Below are positions 42,477 through 52,266 of a DNA stretch of 64,000 nt, piece by piece. The position numbers and the translations under genes were made by a program. Within the stretch, counting starts at the first letter, position 1, and the number at the start of each line of letters is the position of its first letter. A model generated the notes under the pieces. It did not search any database. It was not told where the DNA came from and saw only the letters and a list, made by a program, of their open reading frames with translations. The DNA lies in the NCBI GenBank assembly GCA_012184525.1, contig WOFQ01000012.1, positions 186,001 to 250,000 on the forward strand. Direction: 5' to 3'. The stretch is from Xenoacremonium recifei. Lineage: Eukaryota > Ascomycota > Sordariomycetes > Hypocreales > Nectriaceae.

Positions 42477-44461
42477 TTATGATGAATTTCCTTCTTTTCC
42501 TGGTCCAGCAGCCGTCAGAAAGTCAAAGTCTGCTCCTTGTTGAGCCTGAGTGACGGAGCGCATGTACAGCCCGCGGTAACCTCTCATATCTTCCCTCGTC
42601 ACCCACGGCGCGCTGCTACCTTCCAATTCCCCCTTTCTTTCTGAGATTCGCTCTGAGATTTCTTCTTCCGAAAGGTCCACCTTCAGAACTCGCGATTCAG
42701 CATCGCAGGTGATAATATCACCATCTCTCACAATCCCCAGTACGGACTCTGGATTTGCTGCTTCAGGGGAAATGTGAAGGGCAATAGTCCCTCCCGCTGT
42801 ACCACTCATTCTACCGTCAGATATCCGCAGCATATCCAGGACTCCCTTGGAAGAGAGCTTCCTTGGGATTGGGATCATCCCTGCCTCCGGCATGCCGGGG
42901 TTTCCTACAGGTCCGATGTTCTGCAGCACGAGGACGCTGTTTGCATCGACTTCCAGGTTGGGATCGTCGATGCGCTCTGCGAGGTCCGCCGAGTTCTTGA
43001 ACACGACTGCTGGGCCAGAATGCGAGAGGAGCTCGCGATACTTGGAGGCGCTTGCTTTCATGACAGCGCCGCCAGGGGCGAGATTCCCCCTCAGGACGAT
43101 GAGGGAGGATGCAGGATATAGTGGCTTATTGAAGGGCTGGAGCACACTGAGCTCTCTGGGAACCGGGACGAAAGATGATTGGGTGATCTCTTCTCCGAGT
43201 GTTCGACCGGTGACGGTCATTGCGTCGAGATGTAGTAGGGGCTTCAGTTCATGAAGCAATGCCAGCATGCCGCCTACAGAGTCAGCGCCTTGGAAACGAA
43301 TGAGGAGGTAGATGACAAACCAGAGTTGTGGAAATCAGTCATGTAGTTATCACCACTTGGCTTCAGATCAACGAGAAGCGGTGTCCGTCGTCCAATCTCG
43401 TCCACCGTGTCCAAAGTAATAGTTCCTGCAACATCAGGATGTCGTCCTACAATAGCCATCAAGTGAACCACGGCATTGGTCGAGCCTCCAATTGCCTGGA
43501 GGACAGTGATGGCGTTTAGAAAAGATTCTCTCGTGAGAACCTTTTGAGGTTGCAGCTTTTTAGGGTTCTCGCAGGCTAGAACGGCGAGCTTTCCCGTTTG
43601 TTCTGCGATACGAAGCCTTGATGAGGAGACAGCGGGCGCTGTTGCTCCGGGGAAGGGCATCATGCCGAGAGCGACGAGGATACAAGCCATCGTGCTGGCG
43701 GTTCCCATGACGCCGCAGGTGCCAGCCTGATAATATGTTAGAGACTGTCTTGAGTTGCAAGGAAACTACTCACGGTTGGCGCCAGCTCGTCGTTGATCAT
43801 GGATATGTCTTCAATGTCAATTGTCCCTGCACGGTACTTTGCCCAATTATTTCGACAATCTGTACATGCGCCGATTCGTACTCCTCGATGACTCCCCGGC
43901 ATCATAGGGCCAGTTACAAGATGGAGAATGGGCTTGTTTGCTGAGATGCCTCCCATCAACTGAGCTGGGGTGGTCTTATCACAGCCTGAACTGTGCTTTA
44001 GTCTTTAATTCCTGTCACAGAAGGACTGAGGACGTACCTCCAATCAATACAACGGCATCGCATGGCTGCGCGCGGATCATCTCCTCAGTATCCATACTCA
44101 TCAAGTTCCTTAGGTACATGCTCGTCGGCGACGCAAACGACTCATGAAGACTAATAGTTGGGAAGTCTACAGCCAAGCCGCCGCTCAATTGCACGCCCCG
44201 CTTCACGGCATCGAGAAGTTGCGGGATGTTAGCATGGCATGGGTTGAAGGCTGAATAGGTGTTGACAATGCCGACTATAGGGCGCGAGAGCGCGTCTTCG
44301 CTGTACCCGAGGGCCTTGATGAAGACCTTACGCAGGAAGAGAGAGAAGTGAGCATCGCCGTAGGAGGTGAGGCCGCGGCGGAGACCGACGTTAGATGTGA
44401 TGGGCGTCTCGAGGTCATAGTCAGGATTCACCGGGGGGTTTCCTTGGGTTTGGTCGGCCAT
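42477..44461 (-). CDS. IlvD/Edd-family dehydratase, probable sugar-acid dehydratase
   Basis: Four exons, 44461-44038, 43985-43774, 43726-43321 and 43273-42477, give 612 residues; introns are 52, 47 and 47 bp. Start MADQTQGNPP is preferred to an upstream Met at 44503. Fe-S and active-site motifs of the family are present: NTYSAFNPCHANIPQL, GGCDKTTPAQLMGG, CTDCRNNWAKYRAG and AGTCGVMGTASTMACI, giving the three conserved cysteines. Later come QAIGGSTNAVVHLMA, SDGRMSGTAGG and HISPEAA. The mitochondrial presequence expected in a branched-chain Ilv3 protein is absent, and the length and start resemble cytosolic sugar-acid dehydratases such as arabinonate or xylonate enzymes. It is convergent with the Zn2Cys6 gene (49 bp between stops) and divergent from the SDR. 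Confidence 0.9.
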
Positions 44462-44752
44462 GATGAGAAAGGATGCGCTCTGTGGTGTTGAAAATGCAGT
44501 CATTCGACAGTATATACATAGTTATGGCGGTCTTGTACCTGGCCTATCAGTGGTTCCGTATTACTAGTGGCGAGTGACGCTATTCTGTTAGTCGTATGTC
44601 GCGCAGACGGGCGATCCCCGACGGATGAGGAGTCGGACGGACTTACTCCGACGACCTCACTTACACGGGTGGACATCAGTGACATTCTCACAAACTCATC
44701 TATATGAGATTATGCCAACATGTCGTCTTGAGACTCCGATACGCATACAAAC
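44462..44752. promoter_or_regulatory. Divergent promoter, dehydratase and SDR
   Basis: 291 bp between two start codons pointing away. CGG triplets occur at 44529-44531, 44635-44637 and 44639-44641, and a CCG at 44638 overlaps them, as expected for a Zn2Cys6-controlled promoter, but no spaced motif stands out. Confidence 0.35.
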
Positions 44753-45562
44753 ATGCATAATCTTCAAGGCAAAGTCGCTTTGGTTATTGGCCTCGGCCAA
44801 ACGGGCACTGAAGGCTGGGGCATCGGCGCGGCATGTTCAGTTCTCTTCGCACGACAAGGAGCGACCATCTTTGGAGGCAACAGGAGCATTTCTTCGACTT
44901 CCAAAACCCGGGAAACCATCGAGGCCGAAGGGGGTCAATGTGATATTGTTGCCACCGACGCCACCAGTTCCGAGTCTGTGAAAGCTCTCGTGGACGCCTG
45001 CATGGCAAAACATGGCCGGATTGATATCCTCCTGACGAATGTTGGACAATCACAGCCCGGAGATCCAGCAAGCATGTCTGAGGAAACATGGGATTCGCAG
45101 ATGGACATCAACCTGAAGAGCGTGTACTTGGCCTGCCACCATGTGCTGCCAATCATGGAAAAGCAAGCCACCGGGGGAGCCATCGTGTGCATCTCCAGCA
45201 TCGCGGGCATGCGCTACATCGGCAAGCCCCAGATTGCATACAACACCACCAAAGCAGCTATAATGCAGTTCGTCAAAGCGACAGCTGTCATATATGCCCA
45301 GAGGGGTGTTCGGCTTAACACCGTTGTTCCGGGCCTAATGGACACGCCATACACGAAGAGTCTTGCGGAGCGCTTTGCAGGGCCTGGGGGTTACGACAAG
45401 TTTTGTGAGACGAGGAATGGGCAAGTTCCCATGGGCAAGATGGGGGATGCTTGGGATGTTGCGAATGCGGCGCTGTTTTTGGTGTCTGATGAGGCGCGGT
45501 ATATCACCGGGCAGAAGATCGTGGTGGACGGGGGCATCACATCGTCGACGGGACGTATATAG
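44753..45562 (+). CDS. Short-chain dehydrogenase/reductase
   Basis: A single exon of 269 residues. The classical SDR Rossmann motif appears as an extended variant, GLGQTGTEGWGIGAA. The other hallmarks are NVGQ in place of NNAG, DINLKSVYLACHHVLP, the catalytic Ser in CISSIAG, Tyr and Lys in YNTTK, and LNTVVPGLMDTPYTK. It ends DGGITSS. It is probably cytosolic and NAD(P)-dependent. In the context of a sugar-acid dehydratase it could oxidise a sugar or sugar-derived alcohol. The thioesterase on the opposite strand begins its stop only 49 bp beyond this stop. Confidence 0.9.
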   Translation: MHNLQGKVALVIGLGQTGTEGWGIGAACSVLFARQGATIFGGNRSISSTSKTRETIEAEGGQCDIVATDATSSESVKALVDACMAKHGRIDILLTNVGQSQPGDPASMSEETWDSQMDINLKSVYLACHHVLPIMEKQATGGAIVCISSIAGMRYIGKPQIAYNTTKAAIMQFVKATAVIYAQRGVRLNTVVPGLMDTPYTKSLAERFAGPGGYDKFCETRNGQVPMGKMGDAWDVANAALFLVSDEARYITGQKIVVDGGITSSTGRI

Positions 45563-45610
45563 GACTGAGAGCACAAATGCCAACCCTCAAATGAATTTTA
45601 TAGACGCCCT

Positions 45611-46123
45611 CTATTGCTCTTTTGGTGTTTGAGAGAAAGTCTTCGCCCCGCTCCCTCCCACAAACTTCGTATGCTGCCCAACCGTCACCGGCGTCCTCGA
45701 CCCATCGTCCTTTACCCTCGATATCCGAATCGTAGCAAACGCCATGCTCCCACCAACCTTATCCGCCGTCGCCACAATCTCCAATTCCTCACCCACGCGT
45801 GCCGTACCCAGATAGCTCAAGTGCATGTCGACGCTGGCGCCCGTCGTCTCGCGCAAGTCCCAGGACGCAATAGCGAGTCCCGTGGTGAAGTCGATAATCG
45901 TGGCGGACACGGCGCCGTGCAGGGTGCCGCGCGAGTTGACGTGGCAGGCCTCGAGGGTGAGATGCGTGGTGACGGTGCTGCGGGTCGTGGAGGTGAGGCG
46001 GATGTTGGAAAGGAGGATGGTGTAGATGGGGGAGTTGGTGAGGAGGCGGGTCATGAGGCGTTGGATGTGGGCGGTGCGGGTGGCCTCGACGTCGCCGTTT
46101 TCTATTACTTCTTGGGACGACAT
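45611..46123 (-). CDS. Hotdog-fold thioesterase, PaaI/4HBT type
   Basis: A single exon of 170 residues. The PaaI/4HBT core is clear: HVNSRGTLHGAVSATIIDFTTGLAIAS is the nucleophile-carrying helix with the HGA and D expected in this group, then SVDMHLSYLGTARVGEELEIVATADKVGGSMAFATIRISR. Such enzymes hydrolyse acyl-CoA thioesters, and the substrate is not deducible. There is no clear presequence. It may be unrelated to the catabolic cluster next to it. Confidence 0.85.
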   Translation of the reverse strand: MSSQEVIENGDVEATRTAHIQRLMTRLLTNSPIYTILLSNIRLTSTTRSTVTTHLTLEACHVNSRGTLHGAVSATIIDFTTGLAIASWDLRETTGASVDMHLSYLGTARVGEELEIVATADKVGGSMAFATIRISRVKDDGSRTPVTVGQHTKFVGGSGAKTFSQTPKEQ

Positions 46124-46954
46124 TTTGGAGGGTTGAGTGCCAAAGGGAGTGTATGAGTGAGGCGCTGCAGTGTTTGGGTTGGCTGGGCTGAGTGAGTTGG
46201 TGAGAGAGTCTGTTTTATGAGCATGTAAACTTTTTTTCTCTCAATTATAGGCGGACAAACTCCGTACTGACTCGCACTGTTCAGTGGAGAGAGATTTCAC
46301 TCGAGATTTCACCATTTTATTCGTGCAAAGTTAAGTCAGTCCCTCAATATTTGTCGCTCACTTTTGACTCAATGAGTTCTGGGGTTTCTCTATGAGGATG
46401 CTGTCTGCTGTTTGAGAAACTTACCTCGTTCGGTTCGATCTCAAAGTCTTTGCTTGAGCCGCCAACCTTGAACCACTTTTATGAATCTTGTTTCATATAA
46501 ACCTCGATCTTTTGACCAACTGTTCGTCCCACCAAGCCTCACTTTAGTGATCAAGCCCCTCCATTGCCCCTCACCCGAGAAAATAGCTGTTGACGCCATC
46601 CCCGCTCCAAGTCTGCGCACATTGATAAGAGCCCCCAAAGTACGTAAAAGTCTCCAATTGCTGCAAGTGGCCGCCGGCCGCCGGCCGCTACACGCTCGCC
46701 GATTTGTCCCCTCACTTCGATCTGGGGAGAGCTTCGAGGCTATTGGCGATTCCTGGTTAGCTAGTTTAGGGCATGGTTTTACAGTTGGATCTGGGGCTTC
46801 TTGTTATATCTTGGATTTTCCCATGCGCCGCGGTTGCGAAAGTTCGAGTTTGCTTTCGGCGTTTTTGCTCGACTCTGCGCGACAGTAGTGTTTGCTGTGA
46901 GATAACTCTATCTCAACCTCCACAGATCTCGTCCTCACCCCGCCATCAACCAGT
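46124..46954. other. Intergenic, transporter promoter with GC-rich repeat
   Basis: No gene. A GGCCGCC triplet-like repeat (GGCCGCCGGCCGCC) lies at about 46668-46688. It should contain the promoters of the thioesterase (minus) and NiCoT (plus) genes, which are divergent. Confidence 0.4.
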
Positions 46955-48220
46955 ATGGCGCGCTTCACCTTCTCTGGCCTCTCGCTCCCAGTAAAGAAGC
47001 CCAAGTTCCTCAATGGAATCCCCAATAACGCCCTGGGCATGATCGCCCTACTAATATCCATTAATGCTCTGGTCTGGATTGCCGTCGCTATCGTCCTGCG
47101 CTTCCACCCCGCGCTGATCTCGTCGGCCGCCCTCTCCTACGTGCTGGGCCTGCGCCATGCCCTGGACGCCGACCATATCTCAGCCATAGATCTGATGACG
47201 CGCCGACTCATCGCCTCGGGCCAGCGTCCAGCCACAGTCGGCACTTTCTTCTCGCTGGGCCACAGCACTATTGTTGTCATTACCTGCATCGTCGTGGCGG
47301 CTACGAGCGGTGCCCTACGCAAGCGTTTCGACGGCTTCTCCCACGTCGGAAATATTATCGGAACCAGTGTCAGCGCTGCCGTGCTGATCATCCTATGCGT
47401 GGGCAATGGGTGGGTGCTGTATAAGCTGGTACAGCGCCTGAGAGTCGTGCTGGAGGAGCGGCGGCAGTGCCAGCAGACCGACGAGGCTTCGGAGGATGTG
47501 ATGGTGCACGATCAGTTTGCATTCGAGGGCGGCGGTTTCCTCATACGCATCTTCAAGACGCTATTCCGGGTCGTCGATCGGCCCTGGAAGATGTATCCCA
47601 TTGGTGTCGTTTTTGGCTTGGGCTTCGACACAAGTTCCGAGATTGCCATTCTCGGCATCGCCAGTATTCAGGCCGTTCAAGGGACTAGCATCTGGCTCAT
47701 TCTCATATTTCCCATTCTATTCACGTGTAAGTAGTCTTGAAGCCCTACCTCTGCCTCCTGGCTGATCTATTGCTCACCTCATCTAGCGGGAATGTGTCTC
47801 TTAGACACGACCGACGGCGCCCTAATGATGGCCCTCTATACGTCTAAGACATTTTCCAGAGATACTGTGGCTATTTTGTACTACTCTATTGTTCTTACTG
47901 GAATTACCGTCTTCGTGGCTGCCTTCATCGGCATCATCCAGGTTCTGTCGCTGATCCAAAACGTTGCTGATCCCAAGGGGAGCTTCTGGGACGGCGTCGG
48001 AGCCATTGGTGACCACTTTGACATCATCGGCGGCAGCATTTGCGGCGTCTTTGTAGTAGTCGGACTGGGCTCAGTTCTGATCTACAAGCCTTGGAGGAGA
48101 CGTATGGAAAGGGGAAACCAGGCCCTTATTTCGACTCCCGAGGACGGGGTGGATGATCATGACGCAACTTTGTCACCACCTGTTTCTGGAGAAGACACAA
48201 CTGTACGAACTGGATTTTAA
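46955..48220 (+). CDS. NiCoT family nickel/cobalt transporter
   Basis: Two exons, 46955-47726 and 47787-48220, joined across a 60-bp intron, give 401 residues. The signature motifs of the family are all present: HALDADHISAID (the H-X4-D-H metal-binding helix in TM2), LGHSTIVV in TM3 and GLGFDTSSEIAILG. TM segments occur at about 25-47, 55-70, 98-118, 135-155 and then in the second half. A long hydrophilic loop with many Glu/Gln lies at about 165-190. The likely role is Ni2+ or Co2+ uptake at the plasma membrane, for example for urease. The stop is only 4 bp from the stop of the gene on the other strand, so the transcripts should overlap. Confidence 0.93.
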
Positions 48221-48224
48221 TACG

Positions 48225-49061
48225 CTAAAAGTAATCAAAGTCCTCCTCGTCAGGGACAAAGTCATTCTCGACAGCCCCTTCACTACCCGAAGAATCTAGA
48301 TCCGATCCATACCGGTACGGAAAGCAAAACTTTACACGTTTGCAAAAATTGCATTGATGAAAACCTGAGCCTTCTACCCGAACCAATTCACCCAGGAAAC
48401 CGAGACGGTGTTGCTCGACGAGGGGCTTGACTTGGAAAGCCTTGAATAACTTGGTCTCACAGCAAAGGCAGAAGAATCTTACAAATCCCCGCTTCACCTG
48501 GGCGCCGTGCTTCTAGGGCCTGGTCCATTCGCGATCTTCGGCGTACACTGCCGGTTCGGCCCAATCGACTCCAAAGAACTCTGTAGCTCGATCTTCTTGC
48601 CAGCGATGAGGATTGAAATTCTGCATTACGCGTCCAGGTGTCCTGTCACTGTTTGCATCGCTGTCTGGGTCCGGTGTCTGAAGGTTCTTGTTAACAACGC
48701 GCGCAAAACGGGTTGTTTCCGGAGTTGGTACGTTGCGCAAGGAACATATCTGGAGAAATGGAATCGATGACTTTAAAGGCATTCTTACCTCACTGTAAGG
48801 AGGAGGAGGAGAAGGGTATCTGCGACGACCTATATCTTGCTCCTCGTTTGCAGAGAGATCTCCACGGCGTGGTTGTCTCGAAAGGGCGTACTCAGATTCA
48901 GCTTCGCTTTCAAATCCGCTATCGCTGGACACTTCAAATTCACCCCCAGTCGGCGGTATATGATCGCTTGGGGTCGATACTTCAACTCTGCTGCTGATTG
49001 ACTGTTCCGACGCTGATGGAGACGCGCGCGTTATCCTGATCTCTGGAATATTTCCGGACAT
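48225..49061 (-). pseudogene. Unknown Ser/Pro-rich protein with C-terminal zinc-knuckle-like domain, broken by one in-frame TAG
   Basis: Two frames, 49061-48513 and 48512-48225, lie in the same phase and are separated only by a TAG at 48513-48515. Read through, they give about 278 residues. The first part is disordered (SEQSISSRVEVSTPSDHIPP, SPPPPYSE with a PPxY motif). The second part has CLCCETKLFKAF and CNFCKRVKFCFPY, a Cys pattern that could bind zinc, and an acidic tail. Options: a nonsense mutation, readthrough, a very short unspotted intron (GTGTAC...CCTAG, 36 bp, would remove the stop and keep frame but is shorter than other introns here), or a sequencing error. I do not recognise the protein. 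Confidence 0.5.
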
Positions 49062-52000
49062 TGTTGAGAGATCCGTTCGGAGAAAGTTGGGGCTGAGTTG
49101 GCTAGGAACGCAATTCCCAAGTCTATGAAATAGAGTTGTCAAATGAGTCTCTGCCTTCTGTCGAACACGGCCATGACATTACCTGTCGAGCAACAGAGGG
49201 AAGACTAGATCCTTCTGGAGTCCAAAATGATTGTATGAAACGATTGTGGATGAACGTTATGTCCAAATTCGTGGCCAATACTAGTTGTGACGACCGTATC
49301 AGACCTAAGGATGGCGACGATGATGATGATGATGCAGCAGAGACTAGCACATCTACCACCGAGTTAGGAGAGGCTTTGTGTAGACGGGCTTGGATGGAAA
49401 CTTCGACGCCCTAGTTACCTAGGTAGAGGCAACCACAAAAAGGCAGCTCCTTCCGGGTAGTTCCAGCTTAATCTTTCTCATTCACAAACGGGAAGGCGCA
49501 CAAAGTGACGAAAATCGGGCAAGACAAGTACGTAGATAAGGTAGTAAGCTTGCATGCTCCTGCCCAGAGAAATTACTTATTTCCTCTCCCATCCAAGGAT
49601 CCCTACGAAAGCAACAAAACCTTCTTCCTACAAATGGCTTGTATTCAACTTCGTCTTCAGCGTTTGTGAGATGCCGCGTTTCTTTACCATCCATCCTACC
49701 TCCCATCCGAAGAAGAGTCCTGGCAGAAGCCGCTGAACGTTCAAACCGCACGAAACGCGATCGGCCACAGGAACCCTGCCGGCACCGCTGCAGACACCCT
49801 TCCACAAGATCACGGATCGAATCCTTTCCCTTCGCCGACTCGACGCTGACATATGCTCGCCTCTGACTGCTGTGCACCATCGCACCGGCATCGTGACACA
49901 TCTCGATGTGGAGCAGAGGCGTGATTTCCCGACGTTTCGCGCCCGGTTCTGTCAGCATGCAGAGGCCAGGGCGGGTTGAACACGAAAAGCCTCATAGATG
50001 GCCACATGATTCCAGCAGTCCACCAGCAGATCATACACAGACGCCCGGCTGTCCCAGACTGTCGAAAAATACAGCCCAGTACATCAGCCGCGGGTACCTG
50101 GAACCGTTAGGCAAGTCAAGGCAGACGCCCCCTCCTCTTCCCAAGATTCACGTCCCAGTGTTGGTGCTAACTCTGCATGGCCTGCAGGACGTTGGATTGC
50201 TGGCCGTGGTTGGACTACCGCTGAGGCGTTGGAGGCTGCATGACGGCCGTCCACGTTGCAACCACTTATTCACGGAGTGACAAATGCGTCTCGTACAGTA
50301 CTTTGTGCTGCAACTCCATGTGGCACCAATCACACAGCGGATGCGCTTCTTTTCCCTCCATCGGGCAATGTACGTGCAGCGAAATCTACGCCGCAGCTTT
50401 GAGACCACTTCTTGCCGCGACAGAGCCTGCGTGTTGCATTGAAGCTGACCTGTTGGGGCTCCAACTCTAGGCAGGAAAGACGTTCATTGAGGGAACCAAA
50501 AAGGACGGTCAGCATGGGGGTCGGGTTTTTTTGCCAATCAAGAGACTCTCCATCACGAATCAATGGCCCTTCATCAAGCCATGCTCCACGATGCACCGTC
50601 GCCGTGTGATCAAGGCGCAGCAATTCGACATGCGTGAATGGCCTACGAGGTTAAAAAAAGGAACGCTTCTGTGGCAGGCATGATCTGCGGGGTTGTTAGG
50701 CACAGGCATCAAGCTGACATTCAGGACGCCTGCTCTTCACTGCATGCCTCGCGCTTATGGGTCGACGAGCCGCCGAGAGAAGTGATAGTGGTTCGCGGGC
50801 ACATTAGCAGCATGCGGCACCGACGGACGAGACGGACCAGGACTTGCGGCTCATGAGGGCAACGGACGTGCAAGAGTCAGGCGCCCACCCCCGGACATCG
50901 GGGCTGCGCCGTTCTCGGATGGCCCGCCACCCATGCTTTTGCCATCAGCTAACGTCCCTCGAGCGTTGATAGGGCAATTCTTATCGCGCGGTCTGGGCTA
51001 CAGCGGGAGTACAGTGCTTCTTACAGTCTGATTCAACAAACCCATGCTGACCACCCGTTGGCAGGCAGTCATGATCAATTGGTTGGCACCGGACCCCCGG
51101 AGCCATCACCAGTTGCCGCATTGGTTGACCGGCAGCTGAGCATCTGATGTCTCAGCCCTTTCAGAGAGAACATCACTCGTGTTGGACCCGCTGAAGAGCA
51201 CCCAAGACCAAGAAGTCAAGGCAGCGAGACTCCAGAAATAAGGCGAAGGCCGTCCCCGCACACTGTCTGGCTGGCTCGCGAACTTAACAGACGAAGACCC
51301 TTAAAACCGGGACCCACCACCTAGGTGCTGCCACCTGGCGAGGACGACTCAGACCCTGGACGGACTGGCAAATCAGAGTTTGGAGGATTCGGGTGCGTGG
51401 CTGGCCTTCGGATGAGAAGAGAGACAAGAGAAACTTTGTCCCGTTTTGTTCTCATGGCCCGGGTCGGAGCAGAATTGACAAGGCGCTATCGACGGATGAC
51501 AGAACAGCCCACCAAACAATGGCCCTGCTTATCCCGCGCCCGCTACTCACCCGCCCCAACATTTCCCCCTCGAGGACAAGGGACAGGGCAGGTGTGAGAA
51601 GATCAGCGTGACCAGGCCTGCGCTTGATAGCCAACCGGGTGCCGGCCAGTCGAGCTGGCGGCCGGTTATCCAGAAAGCAGCAAGGGGTCTCATGCCGCTT
51701 CTATACTCGCTGCTGGGGTCCAAAATCCATTTCCACGGCCGAGCCCACCTCGAGGACGGGTCCTGGACCCCTGGACCCTTGTTCTCCGCCTCGTCCCCCA
51801 TCTTCCGGCATGCAACTAGTTTAGACCGCTGGGTGCGCCCTGCGCCCGGTGGTGTGCAACAGGGGGTTCAATCAGTTTCGGGGATGCTTTGTCGATACCC
51901 TCAAGGTCGGTGTGAACGCGTAAGGGTACTTACTCGCACTAGTCGATGCTCTTCGGCAGCCCCTTGTGGCGGCAGCCTGCCTGAGGTGGTATAAAGAGGC

Positions 52001-52266
52001 TCTGCCCCTCTCTGCGAGTCTTTTTGCACATCTACAACTGAATCGTTCTCTGTTTTGCATCCTTTCACAGCATCTCCAGCACTGATTTGGTCTCCAATCC
52101 TTCTGCCCATCATCACCTAGACCGCCCTTCCTCTCAGACTACGCTGGTCGCTGTCTACCTCGTCCATATAAGAACCTGATCTTACAAATACCCCAACCCA
52201 ACTTCATCCCCGTCTTCCCCTTCGATAACACAAGTTCCCCTTTCCCCAGACAATCTTCTGTCCACA
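49062..52266. other. 3.2-kb gene-poor region upstream of the calpain gene
   Basis: No reading frame here carries motifs or a convincing exon chain. A TATA-like GGTATAAAGAGG lies at 51988-51999, about 270 bp before the calpain ATG. The last 150 bases before the ATG are pyrimidine-rich. A short GATGATGATG repeat (coding-like acidic run) occurs near 49315-49335. Confidence 0.4.

Noticed and set aside
49482..49958. A 158-codon minus-strand frame
   Set aside because: No motifs, no plausible exon partners, composition like the surrounding intergenic DNA.
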